64,000 nucleotides of DNA from Clostridiaceae bacterium. Its GTDB lineage: Bacteria; Bacillota; Clostridia; Lachnospirales; Lachnospiraceae. Of the stretch, positions 44,661 to 53,543 are shown piece by piece. Location: contig QXWR01000030.1 in NCBI GenBank assembly GCA_009911065.1, forward strand, positions 1 through 64,000, in the 5' to 3' direction. Both the position numbers and the translations under genes were made by a program. The stretch's first letter is position 1, and every line of letters starts with the position of its first letter. Below the pieces are notes generated by a model. The model was not told the DNA's origin and ran no database searches. It saw only the letters and a program-made list of their open reading frames with translations.

Positions 44661-46340
44661 TTAATCTTTCATTCGTATTCTACTGCCGTCAGGAATTACA
44701 ATCACATCTTTCCAGAGAAGCGCCGGTTTTTTGTCTCTTTCCCACTGATAATCTTTCCAATAACAATACACCTGATTATCCAGCATCATAATAAACTCCA
44801 GCCTGTCATTTCCTGTTGTCTCTTTTACTTGACGCAATTCTTCGTCATTCAGATAGCTCATTCTCCCATCCGGGGTAATTACAGAAATTACACCATAATT
44901 GCTTTTCCAGCTTTTCGGAAGATAATTTCCATAAATATGTTCATTTTCCTCACAATAATACATATCCATAATCCGGCCCTTAAATTCTCGATGAACCTGT
45001 TCCGGTTTCTTATCTTCCACCAAAGACTTTCTCATAATTTTACTGTAATGAGTTCCAGACCCGCCCGTTCGAATCAACACACTATAATACAGCCAATCTC
45101 CAGCTATACAAAAACTGTCAATATCCAGTTTCTCCTGAACAAAAATCTCCTCCATGCCTTCCGTAATCCGGTAAATCCCTTTCTTGGAGTTTTCTAATTC
45201 CCTCAGCTGATAAACTGCATTATCCCTTCTCTGCTCTTTTTGAGTTACACTGATAATCCGATCCTGGTCCATCTGAAGAATCCGATCTTCATACTCTATT
45301 GTTCCATCTGCTTCTTTTTTAACATCACGTCCCAACATATCTCGCAGATATATCTCTCCGTTCTCCACATAAACATAGATTCCCGGAATCATCTTCTCAA
45401 ATTCTTCATTTCCTTCAATTACCTGAATCCGCTCAAAGCTCTCCGTGTAAATTCTCTCTTCTAAAAGACAAAAGTCTTCCACTTCTCTGGCGACAATTTC
45501 AATCTCTCCCTTGCTGTCTTTCATTCGATATAAAGTATGAAAAAAATCAGGTGAAACATTTGCCAGAATCGAGTCTTCCCTCTCAGGGCAGGGAAGATAA
45601 TAAACCCATCCGTCACTGCTGACTTGAATCTCAGGGTTTTCCGGTCCCTCTGAAGCCCATTCTGTCTGCTCTAAAGGAACCGAATATAATACCTGTCCAA
45701 TTTCTGACAGATAAACAATCTTATTGCCAATTTTAACATGCTTTTTTTGATTTTTCTGAGCTTCCAGGCGACTTTCTTCTTCCAATGACATGGATTCCAA
45801 AAACGGTTTCTTCACTAATTCAATCTGTTCTTTTACTTTATCTGCTCCTGCCACAATTACCCAAACTGCAGCAATCAACAATACAATAGCAAATACATTT
45901 AAAAATAACGTTTTGGTTTTTGAATACTTGCCGTTTAAATCTCCATTGTCATCCAGCTTCAGATAATCTTCAATCTCAAGAAAAGTAGAGATTTGATTAT
46001 CATTCTCTGTTCTTTTCTCTTCAGGCGTTTCAGAACCATTTTTTCTCCCCCTATTATCTGCCATACGAGAGGATAAAATCTGTTCCTGAGTAATTCCCAT
46101 ACTCTTTTTTGCTACATCATCCGCCCTGTTTTGAAGCCATTCCACTACATTCTTACCACCAGAAAATTCTTCCAAATTAGAATATAATTCCACATAAGTA
46201 AGAATCAGCAATTCTTTTTCCTCATTATGATCTAATTTCATCAAATGAATATAATCATATAACTTCTGATATGTGCGAATATAAAGCTCCTCAAAACGCT
46301 CCCGGCGTTCCTGAATACTATTATCCTTCTGCTCCCTCAT
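44661..46340 (-). CDS. Sigma-region-2-like / membrane / sensor-like protein
   Basis: The 559-residue protein has an unusual layout. Residues 1-80 resemble region 2 of an ECF sigma factor (RFEELYIRTYQKLYDYI, then ELYSNLEEFSGGKNVVEWLQ). A low-complexity linker leads to one membrane segment at about 144-165. The remaining 390 residues look like a beta-propeller of the DUF5050 kind, with repeated WVYYLP, ERIYTES and DWLYYSV strands, and would lie outside. No sigma region 4 is present. It is transcribed with DUF4446 and parAB. The role is unknown. Confidence 0.65.
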   Translation of the reverse strand: MREQKDNSIQERRERFEELYIRTYQKLYDYIHLMKLDHNEEKELLILTYVELYSNLEEFSGGKNVVEWLQNRADDVAKKSMGITQEQILSSRMADNRGRKNGSETPEEKRTENDNQISTFLEIEDYLKLDDNGDLNGKYSKTKTLFLNVFAIVLLIAAVWVIVAGADKVKEQIELVKKPFLESMSLEEESRLEAQKNQKKHVKIGNKIVYLSEIGQVLYSVPLEQTEWASEGPENPEIQVSSDGWVYYLPCPEREDSILANVSPDFFHTLYRMKDSKGEIEIVAREVEDFCLLEERIYTESFERIQVIEGNEEFEKMIPGIYVYVENGEIYLRDMLGRDVKKEADGTIEYEDRILQMDQDRIISVTQKEQRRDNAVYQLRELENSKKGIYRITEGMEEIFVQEKLDIDSFCIAGDWLYYSVLIRTGGSGTHYSKIMRKSLVEDKKPEQVHREFKGRIMDMYYCEENEHIYGNYLPKSWKSNYGVISVITPDGRMSYLNDEELRQVKETTGNDRLEFIMMLDNQVYCYWKDYQWERDKKPALLWKDVIVIPDGSRIRMKD

Positions 46341-46390
46341 TCTATTGTCCCCGTCAGAACCAAAAGATTCCTTATATTTCCTTTATCTTC

Positions 46391-46900
46391 TTATTCTTTA
46401 TATCCCAACGCCTGCTCCAGCGCCTCTTTCTCCTCATTTCCTAATAAAATTTCTGTCTGTCCCCGATCAACCGCCTTCAGATAAAGGTAGCATCCCTCTC
46501 TGCTGTGAACCGAATTCATAACAAATCCCGTATTTGTATAATCCAACAAAGCAAATGCAAAACTCAAATTTCCTCCCATGCCTTTAAATGCATTATATCT
46601 AACCATGCCAAATTTTTGAAAGGATGCCCGCATATTTTTATTGTTCGTTCGAATTTGATCCTTATTGGCGCGATCCTGAAATTTAAGCTCCTGTATATCC
46701 TGAATGTGGTTGATAATAATATCCTCCAGGGTTTCTGCATCTTTTCCCCGCATAAAATAGTCATAACTTCGATATAATCTTTTAATTTTAAAAATACATA
46801 CAATCACAACAATCAGTAAGATCAGCGTCAGCACTGCCTGACCAAGCATGATATAAAAAGGATCAATTTTTAAACGATCCAATATACTGATTCCATCCAT
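46391..46900 (-). CDS. DUF4446 family membrane protein
   Basis: The 169-residue protein has one N-terminal membrane segment (about 18-42) and a coiled region. A conserved domain contains MVRYNAFKGMGGNLSFAFA and LLDYTNTGFVMNSVHSRE, which is the DUF4446 signature as I remember it. It follows parB by 17 bases in the same direction, a common setting for this family in Clostridia. Function is unknown. Confidence 0.85.
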   Translation of the reverse strand: MDGISILDRLKIDPFYIMLGQAVLTLILLIVVIVCIFKIKRLYRSYDYFMRGKDAETLEDIIINHIQDIQELKFQDRANKDQIRTNNKNMRASFQKFGMVRYNAFKGMGGNLSFAFALLDYTNTGFVMNSVHSREGCYLYLKAVDRGQTEILLGNEEKEALEQALGYKE

Positions 46901-46917
46901 TCACAATACTCTCCTTG

Positions 46918-47877
46918 CTATCCAATGGTCTCAATCAATTCAACAATTCTCTCCAATTCTGCCTCCGAATAGTATTCAATCTCAATCTTCCCTTTACTGC
47001 GGTCTTTTCGATTAATATTAACCTTTGTTCCTACAATGGTTTTCATTCGTTCTTCCAGATTTTTGAAAATCAATTCTATTGCTTCATCTTCTTTTTCTTT
47101 TTTCTTTTCCTTTGGTTCCTTCCCCAAAGCCTTTACCGCTTTTTCAATTTCTCTTACACTTAAATGTTCCTTTACAATTTTTATTGCCAAAGCCAACTGC
47201 TGTTTTGGATCTGTAACTGACAACAATGCCCGTGCATGTCCACTGCTGATCAATCCTTCCATTAACATCTGCTGCACTTCCGGAATCAAATTCAAAAGGC
47301 GCACACTGTTTGTAATCGTTGTCCGGTTTTTACATACCCGCTCGGCAATCTCTTCCTGTTTTAAATGAAATTCCTGCATTAATCTTTGATAAGCGATTGC
47401 CTCCTCAATGGGATTCAAATCCTCTCTTTGAACATTTTCAATCAATGCAATCTCAATGGCCTGCTGCTTTCCATATTCACGAATCACTACTGGAACTTCT
47501 TTTATTCCTGCCATTTTTGCTGCCCGCCAACGGCGTTCCCCAGCAATAATCTCATACAAATCGCCTTTTTTCTGCACCAACAAAGGCTGAAGCACACCAT
47601 ATTTTTTGATCGAATCTGCCAGTTCCTGAAGCTGTTCCTCTCGGAAGTCTTTTCTCGGTTGTTCTCTATTCGGTTCTATTGAAGAAAGTTTTACAAAAAA
47701 CTCATAATTCTCTTTTTCTGCCTCTTTCTCTTCTGAAATAGTTCCCTCTCCTTTGTCTTCCTCTGTGGATTCTTTCTTATCCACCATTTGATCTTTTGCC
47801 ACTTCCTGAACTACTTCTTCTCCAAAAAATGCACCCAGTCCTTTCCCTAAACCCCTTTTCGTCTTTGCCATCATCAT
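46918..47877 (-). CDS. parB: Chromosome-partitioning protein ParB (Spo0J)
   Basis: The 319-residue protein binds parS and loads SMC onto the origin. It begins KTKRGLGKGLGAFFGE. The CTPase motif GERRWRAAKMAGI and the helix-turn-helix with NRTTITNSVRLLNL are clear. An acidic linker of about 40 residues follows the N-terminus. Three consecutive ATGs overlap the parA stop. Both recognisable parS sites lie within 2 kb. Confidence 0.95.
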   Translation of the reverse strand: MMMAKTKRGLGKGLGAFFGEEVVQEVAKDQMVDKKESTEEDKGEGTISEEKEAEKENYEFFVKLSSIEPNREQPRKDFREEQLQELADSIKKYGVLQPLLVQKKGDLYEIIAGERRWRAAKMAGIKEVPVVIREYGKQQAIEIALIENVQREDLNPIEEAIAYQRLMQEFHLKQEEIAERVCKNRTTITNSVRLLNLIPEVQQMLMEGLISSGHARALLSVTDPKQQLALAIKIVKEHLSVREIEKAVKALGKEPKEKKKEKEDEAIELIFKNLEERMKTIVGTKVNINRKDRSKGKIEIEYYSEAELERIVELIETIG

Positions 47878-48641
47878 ACCTCTCCTCTGCTAATCACTTC
47901 CGCTGCCAGCATACGATAACTCTCTGCTCCCGACGACCGTGTATCATAAAGATTAATCGGCATACCATGACTAGGCGCTTCTGCCAGTCTTACATTTCTG
48001 GGAATAATTGTCTTGTAAACCGTTCCCTTTAGATAATTCTTTACATTTTCCACTACTTCCAGAGAAAGATTCGTTCGGGCATCGTACATAGTAAATACAA
48101 CCCCTTCCAATTCCAGCTTTGGATTTAATTTTTTCTTTACCAAATCCACCGTCTGAATGATCTGGCTTAAACCTTCCAGCGCGTAGTACTCACACTGAAT
48201 TGGGACAAGAACCGTATCTGCTGCTGTCAAAGCATTGATTGTCAATAAGTTTAAAGAGGGCGGACAATCTATGATAATAAAATCATAATTTTCTTCCACT
48301 TTTTCCAACTCTTTACTAAGCTTTAATTCTTTTTCTGCCTCTTCTAACAGTTCAATCTCTGCTCCTGCCAAATCCACATCGGAAGGAAGAATGTCCAGAT
48401 TATCCTGAACCTCTGAAATAATACATTCGTCGATTTTACATTCTCCCATTAAAAGCTCATATACCGTCTTACTCATATACCCTTTTTCAAATCCCAATCC
48501 ACTGGTGGCATTCCCCTGAGGATCAAAATCTACAGTCAAAACTTTTTGCCCTGCCTCTGCTAAACATGCAGACAAATTAATTGCCGTAGTCGTTTTCCCT
48601 ACTCCACCCTTTTGATTTGCAATCGCTATTATTCTTCCCAT
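47874..48641 (-). CDS. parA: Chromosome-partitioning ATPase ParA (Soj)
   Basis: The 255-residue ATPase has the deviant Walker A ANQKGGVGKTTTAINL, the PQGN switch and IIIDCPPSLNLLT. It moves ParB-bound origins and in Bacillus also controls DnaA. AAGGAC precedes the ATG at 48641; upstream residues in the open frame are not needed. The gene overlaps parB by four bases. A perfect parS lies about 110 bases upstream. Confidence 0.95.
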   Translation of the reverse strand: MGRIIAIANQKGGVGKTTTAINLSACLAEAGQKVLTVDFDPQGNATSGLGFEKGYMSKTVYELLMGECKIDECIISEVQDNLDILPSDVDLAGAEIELLEEAEKELKLSKELEKVEENYDFIIIDCPPSLNLLTINALTAADTVLVPIQCEYYALEGLSQIIQTVDLVKKKLNPKLELEGVVFTMYDARTNLSLEVVENVKNYLKGTVYKTIIPRNVRLAEAPSHGMPINLYDTRSSGAESYRMLAAEVISRGEV

Positions 48642-48748
48642 ATCTTGTCCTTTTAATTGATTATTCTTCAAGGTACTTTCTATCAGTATATCATATTTTT
48701 ATTTTTTTTCCTATGTGTAAACAAAATAAATGTTAAAAAAATTTCTAA

Positions 48749-48764
48749 TGTTTCACGTGAAACA
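48749..48764. promoter_or_regulatory. parS site 1
   Basis: TGTTTCACGTGAAACA is a perfect copy of the 16-bp ParB-binding parS palindrome. It lies between parA and the alpha/beta hydrolase gene. Confidence 0.95.
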
Positions 48765-48789
48765 TATCTAAAAAAAATATGGAAATTTA

Positions 48790-48818
48790 TTGTAAGTGCG
48801 TCCGTTTTATATTATAAT
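48790..48818 (+). promoter_or_regulatory. Promoter of the alpha/beta hydrolase gene
   Basis: TTGTAA (48790-48795) and TATAAT (48813-48818) are 17 bases apart, 26 bases downstream of parS site 1. ParB spreading could affect it. Confidence 0.65.
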
Positions 48819-48859
48819 TAAACTATACAGTGTACGCAGATTTAAAACTGGAGGTCATT

Positions 48860-49813
48860 ATGAAAAGAAGAAACAAACTACTCACTCTCCTACTCTTTTC
48901 CACCAATGCTGCTTTAGCTACTGCCTTTCTTAATAAAGTAATCAAAATAAAAGCTACTCAAAAAAACATACTGGCACCCAACTTGGATTCTTCCTTTTAC
49001 TCCTGGCGCTTGGGACAGGTTTATTATACAAAGAAAGGCTCCGGAAAACCTCTTCTTTTAATCCATGATTTAAACGCTACTTCTGGCAGCTATGAATGGA
49101 ACCAGATGATACCTCTTTTAACCGAATACTATACGGTCTATACCTTAGATCTTTTAGGATGCGGACGCTCAGAAAAGGTTAATACTACCTATACCAACTA
49201 TCTCTATGTACAACTGATTACAGACTTCATCAAATCCGAAATCGGTCATCGAACTCATGTAATTGCCACTGGGGAGTCTTGTTCCATTCCCATTATGGCA
49301 TGTTCCAATGAGCCTGAATTGTTTCACCATATCATGCTGATCAATCCTTTAAAGCTATCGGACTTTTGTCAAATGCCAGGAAAGACAGCCAAGTTTTATA
49401 AAAAGATTGTAGATCTTCCAATACTTGGAACCTTATTTTACTACATTGCAGTCAGCAAAAAATTCATTCAGGAAGATGCTGTTGAAAACAAATTTTATAA
49501 TTTTTCAAGTATCGATTCTTCTTGGATCGATTTATGCTATGAAGCATCCCATACAGGTTTATCTCCAAAATCACTTTACGGAAGTCAAAAATGCAATTAT
49601 ACAAAATGTAATATCAACAACCGTTTAAAAAAGGTTAATAACAGTATTTGTCTAGTTGGTGGAAAAGAAATTAAAAATATTTCCACATACTTGGAAGAAT
49701 ATAAAACCTTTAATCCTGCCATTGAAATTTCTCTTATACCAGAGACAAAACACCTCCCACAATGGGAAGCCCCGCTGAAACTGTTTCATTTGATTAAAAC
49801 TTATTTTTGTTAG
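48860..49813 (+). CDS. Membrane-anchored alpha/beta hydrolase
   Basis: The 317-residue protein has an N-terminal signal or anchor (residues 7-25) and an alpha/beta-hydrolase domain. LLLIHDLNATSGSYEW is the oxyanion region and LDLLGCGRSE follows. The nucleophile elbow reads G-E-S-C-S with Ser140, and KHLPQWEAP carries the catalytic His. The elbow lacks the usual last Gly. GGAGG before the ATG at 48860 sets the start. It is on the opposite strand to parAB, and a parS site lies on each side. The substrate is unknown. Confidence 0.75.
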   Translation: MKRRNKLLTLLLFSTNAALATAFLNKVIKIKATQKNILAPNLDSSFYSWRLGQVYYTKKGSGKPLLLIHDLNATSGSYEWNQMIPLLTEYYTVYTLDLLGCGRSEKVNTTYTNYLYVQLITDFIKSEIGHRTHVIATGESCSIPIMACSNEPELFHHIMLINPLKLSDFCQMPGKTAKFYKKIVDLPILGTLFYYIAVSKKFIQEDAVENKFYNFSSIDSSWIDLCYEASHTGLSPKSLYGSQKCNYTKCNINNRLKKVNNSICLVGGKEIKNISTYLEEYKTFNPAIEISLIPETKHLPQWEAPLKLFHLIKTYFC

Positions 49814-49819
49814 GAGAAA

Positions 49820-49835
49820 TGTTTCACGTGAAACA
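49820..49835. promoter_or_regulatory. parS site 2
   Basis: A second perfect TGTTTCACGTGAAACA lies seven bases after the stop of the hydrolase gene and 1,071 bp from site 1. Two perfect sites this close make a ParB-loading centre next to the origin. Confidence 0.95.
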
Positions 49836-49932
49836 TTTTCTTCCATAAAGCTAAAATCACACGTTTTAGCGGCTGTACTAGCAAGGCAACGGAATGAGGC
49901 GTAATGATGCCACGCCTGACATTTTCTGTGCT

Positions 49933-50138
49933 ATTGAGGAAATAAACTAGTATGACCCACACCAATTACCATTATGTTTCGCGCAGGATAAATTTTCATC
50001 CTGCAAGGCGGAGGAGGGAGGCGATGCGGTGGCATCGTTGACCGACGACAACGAAGCAGGGGGAAATTTAGACAAGCGAAACATATGGTTAATTGGTGTG
50101 AGTCATACTAGTATGATGTAACTTATTTCCTTAATATT
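49933..50138. repeat. Palindromic MITE-like intergenic element
   Basis: Arms of 37 bp, 49946-49982 and 50076-50112, are inverted copies with 33 matching positions. Short outer arms (ATTGAGGAAATAA at about 49933 and TTATTTCC with flanks ending near 50136) extend the symmetry after a small insert. The 93-bp centre is GC-richer and has no open frame. A degraded direct copy of the arm-centre junction (49977-50007) recurs at 50137-50167. No transposase is present. Confidence 0.75.
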
Positions 50139-50227
50139 TCACGCAAAATAAATTTTCATATACAAGGTTACAACAAGTTATACCAGGGCGAGTTTTTAAA
50201 TTCATATATAATAAGGAGACAACAACT

Positions 50228-50596
50228 ATGATTCAATTTAATCACTTCAATTTCAATGTACTGGATCTGGAAAAAAGTCTGAAATTTTACAAAGACACAC
50301 TTGATCTGGAACCAGTACGAGAAAAAACAGCTGCAGACGACTCTTTTAAACTTGTATATCTGGGAGATAAAACAAGCGATTTTACTTTGGAGCTAACATG
50401 GCTTCGCGACCGCGCGGAACCCTATAATCTTGGAGAATGTGAATTTCATCTTGCATTTGTAACCGATGATTTTGAAAATCTTCACCAGAAGCATAAAGAT
50501 CAGGGAGTAATTTGTTATGAAAATGAAAAAATGGGAATCTACTTTATCTCAGATCCAGACGGTTACTGGATCGAAATTGTTCCCCAAAGGTCATAA
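50228..50596 (+). CDS. Glyoxalase I / VOC-family protein
   Basis: The 122-residue protein has two beta-alpha-beta-beta-beta modules. It opens FNHFNFNVLDLEKSLKFYKD and ends DPDGYWIEIVP, which is the lactoylglutathione-lyase signature. Likely metal ligands are His (about 6), Glu in LELT, His in FHLAF and Glu in WIEIV. It may detoxify methylglyoxal. GGAG precedes the ATG. It is transcribed alone with a strong terminator. Confidence 0.82.
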   Translation: MIQFNHFNFNVLDLEKSLKFYKDTLDLEPVREKTAADDSFKLVYLGDKTSDFTLELTWLRDRAEPYNLGECEFHLAFVTDDFENLHQKHKDQGVICYENEKMGIYFISDPDGYWIEIVPQRS

Positions 50597-50693
50597 ATAC
50601 TTGAGCTGCAAGATGATATGTGCATGAGTTTCATCCGTTCACAATATAATAATTCCACTTACAATAATAGGACATCACATATCTATATGTAAC

Positions 50694-50744
50694 AAAAAAG
50701 CTGCCAGAGTCAAGAATTTCAAAGTCAAACTCTGGCAGCTTTTT
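50694..50744. terminator. Bidirectional intrinsic terminator
   Basis: A 16-bp stem (about 50695-50710 with 50729-50744) has A6 and T4 flanks. It lies between the convergent glyoxalase and rsmG genes. Confidence 0.85.
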
Positions 50745-50756
50745 ATCCGATTCTCA

Positions 50757-51491
50757 CTACTCTCCCACCGGCTCTTTTCCCGGCATTCCTGCTTTTCGAG
50801 GATATTTCCGATCCGTTTTGTTTTTCTTCCTTATCACCAACAAATCTCTCTCTGCATCTGTACCAGTCAAAATAAACTGCTTCACACACTCCACCTCTCC
50901 CCCTAAAATCTCTACAGCCTTTTTTCCTTTCTTCATCTCCTCCTCAATTTTGCCAGATTTATACGCTATAAATGCTCCTCCCACTTTCACAAAAGGAATA
51001 CAATACTCTACCAAAGTAGATGTATTCGCAACTGCTCTTGACACACAATAATCAAATTTCTCCCTATAATCTTTCTGCTGCCCAAAATCCTCAGCCCTAC
51101 CATGAACTGTCCTGATCTCCTTTAGATTTAATTGTTCAATCACCTCCTGTAAAAATTTAATTCTCTTATTCAAAGAATCTAATAACACCACAGAAAGCTT
51201 GGGAAACACAATTTTTAATGGAATCCCAGGAAATCCGGCGCCGGTTCCCACATCAATTAAACTTCTTTCTTCTTCTCCCAATCCCTCCACTACCTTCACC
51301 AATGAAAGACTGTCTGTAAAATGTTTATACACCACATCCGAAAGTTCTGTAATCCCTGTCAAATTCATCACTTTGTTCCATTGAATCAGGATCTCATAAT
51401 AATTATAAAATTGGTCGATTTGTGTATCAGACAAAGTAATTCCAAGTTCTCCCACTGCCAATGTTATCTTCTCTTTAAATACCAAATCCAT
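50757..51491 (-). CDS. rsmG: 16S rRNA (guanine-527-N7)-methyltransferase RsmG
   Basis: The 244-residue SAM-dependent methyltransferase has WNKVMNLTGI, the cofactor site LIDVGTGAGFPGIPL and SRAVANTSTLVEYC. It methylates G527 of 16S rRNA. GAGGG before the ATG at 51491 is a better start than the ATG at 51512, which would lie in the ribosome-binding site. It is the last gene of the mnmE-mnmG-rsmG group. Confidence 0.93.
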   Translation of the reverse strand: MDLVFKEKITLAVGELGITLSDTQIDQFYNYYEILIQWNKVMNLTGITELSDVVYKHFTDSLSLVKVVEGLGEEERSLIDVGTGAGFPGIPLKIVFPKLSVVLLDSLNKRIKFLQEVIEQLNLKEIRTVHGRAEDFGQQKDYREKFDYCVSRAVANTSTLVEYCIPFVKVGGAFIAYKSGKIEEEMKKGKKAVEILGGEVECVKQFILTGTDAERDLLVIRKKNKTDRKYPRKAGMPGKEPVGE

Positions 51492-51610
51492 ATAATCCCT
51501 CTTTTCCTCCATACCAACTGACTAATTTTAAATCAATCTTTTTAATATTACGATCCTCTATTTTTATATCTTATAACTTCGCCAAAGACACAAAAAAACA
51601 CGAAAAATTC

Positions 51611-53497
51611 TTATTCCTTCTTTCCTCTTCTCTGCTCCAAATATACTAATAAAACTGAAATATCTGCAGGTGACACACCAGAAATTCGAGATGCCTGTCC
51701 AATGGAAACTGGTTTATAAAGATTCAATTTCTGGATTGCCTCCCGCCGCAAACTCCCCACCACACTGTAATCAAATCCCACATCAAGTTTTCTGTTTTCC
51801 AATTTCTTAAACTGAGCCACCTGCTGTTGCTGACGCTTGAGATAACCTTCATATTTAATATGAATATTCACCTGCTCCATCACATCCTCCGGTAACTTTG
51901 GACGTCCCTCATCAATCTCACTTAACACAAAATAATTCAACTCTGGACGTCTCATCAGCTCAGCAAGAGTAGCTCCCGTTTTCAACAAGGTACTGCCATT
52001 CTTTTCAAGAAAACTTTGAACCTTTTCATTGGCGCCTACAGGGGTCTTTTCCACCCGTCTAATTTCCTCCTCAATAGCCTTCTCCTTCCAGATCACATGT
52101 TGATAATCCTCCTCACAAACCAGACCAATTTCATATCCAATTTTCCGAAGTCTGAGATCCGCATTATCCTGACGCAAAAGTAACCGATATTCTGCACGTG
52201 AAGTCATCATCCGATAAGGCTCATGGTTCTCCTTTGTCACCAGATCGTCAATCAAAACTCCAATATAAGCCTGAGAGCGATCCAACACAAAAGGTTCCCT
52301 TCCCAAAACTCTCATAGCAGCATTCACTCCTGCCATAAAACCCTGAGCCGCTGCCTCCTCATATCCTGAGCTTCCGTTAAACTGTCCCCCGCTGAACAAT
52401 CCCTCAATGGTACGAAACTCCAAAGAAGGCAAAAGCTGCCTGGAATTAATACAGTCATATTCAATTGCATAAGCATTTCTCACAATTTTTACATTTTCCA
52501 ACCCAGCTACTGTACGATACATCTGATACTGCACATCTTCCGGAAGAGAACTGGACATTCCGCTTAAATACATTTCATTGGTATATAATCCCTCTGGCTC
52601 AATAAATACCTGATGTCTCTCCTTATCCGGAAATTTTACCACCTTATCTTCAATAGAAGGACAATAACGAGGACCGGTTCCCTCAATAACTCCCGAAAAA
52701 AGCGGCGACCGTTCCAGATTCTCCCGAATAATCTCATGGGTTTTGGAATTTGTATAAGTCAGCCAACAGGAAACCTGTTCCTTTTGGACAGACTCAGGAT
52801 CTGTAGAAAAGGAAAAAGGAACCACCTGTTTATCTCCAAACTGCTCTTCCATCTTAGAAAAATCAATACTTCTCTTATCTACCCGCGCTGGAGTTCCTGT
52901 CTTAAAACGGAACATTTCAATCCCATTAGCAATTAAAGAATCCGTCAAATGAGTAGCTGCCTGAAGTCCATTGGGACCAGTTGGATTGCTCACATCCCCA
53001 TAAATACATCTTGCTCTCAAATAAGTTCCAGTTGCCAGAACTACAGCCTTTCCATGATAAAAAGCGCCGGAAACGGTTTTCACACCCTGAATTTTCCCAT
53101 GCTCCACCACAATTTCTGAGACCTCAGCCTGCCGAATGGTCAAATGATCTGTATTTTCCAAAGTTTTTCGCATCTGACGGCTATAATCCTGTTTATCTGC
53201 CTGAGCGCGAAGAGAATGGACTGCCGGTCCTTTGGATTCATTCAACATCTTTGACTGAATAAATGTTTGGTCTATATTTTTTCCCATCTCTCCCCCAAGA
53301 GCGTCGATCTCCCGTACAAGATGGCCTTTCGAACTTCCCCCAATATTCGGATTGCAAGGCATTAAAGCAATACTGTCAATACTAACCGTAAAAATTATGG
53401 TTTCCAACCCCAAACGCCCGCAGGCCAATGCCGCCTCACAACCTGCATGACCAGCTCCCACTACAATGACATCATAAAATTCCTCCAGATTCGGCAT
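51611..53497 (-). CDS. mnmG: tRNA uridine-5-carboxymethylaminomethyl synthesis enzyme MnmG
   Basis: The 628-residue FAD protein works with MnmE to modify U34 of tRNAs. It begins [39 protein letters not shown] and the cysteine-containing [13 protein letters not shown] are conserved, as is the C-terminal [17 protein letters not shown]. The frame is open to 53533, but the ATG at 53497 gives the family length. It follows mnmE by 46 bases. Confidence 0.95.
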   Translation of the reverse strand: MPNLEEFYDVIVVGAGHAGCEAALACGRLGLETIIFTVSIDSIALMPCNPNIGGSSKGHLVREIDALGGEMGKNIDQTFIQSKMLNESKGPAVHSLRAQADKQDYSRQMRKTLENTDHLTIRQAEVSEIVVEHGKIQGVKTVSGAFYHGKAVVLATGTYLRARCIYGDVSNPTGPNGLQAATHLTDSLIANGIEMFRFKTGTPARVDKRSIDFSKMEEQFGDKQVVPFSFSTDPESVQKEQVSCWLTYTNSKTHEIIRENLERSPLFSGVIEGTGPRYCPSIEDKVVKFPDKERHQVFIEPEGLYTNEMYLSGMSSSLPEDVQYQMYRTVAGLENVKIVRNAYAIEYDCINSRQLLPSLEFRTIEGLFSGGQFNGSSGYEEAAAQGFMAGVNAAMRVLGREPFVLDRSQAYIGVLIDDLVTKENHEPYRMMTSRAEYRLLLRQDNADLRLRKIGYEIGLVCEEDYQHVIWKEKAIEEEIRRVEKTPVGANEKVQSFLEKNGSTLLKTGATLAELMRRPELNYFVLSEIDEGRPKLPEDVMEQVNIHIKYEGYLKRQQQQVAQFKKLENRKLDVGFDYSVVGSLRREAIQKLNLYKPVSIGQASRISGVSPADISVLLVYLEQRRGKKE

Positions 53498-53543
53498 ACA
53501 AAGCCCCACTCCTTCCTGCTCTAATCTTCTCATCTAAAAACAT

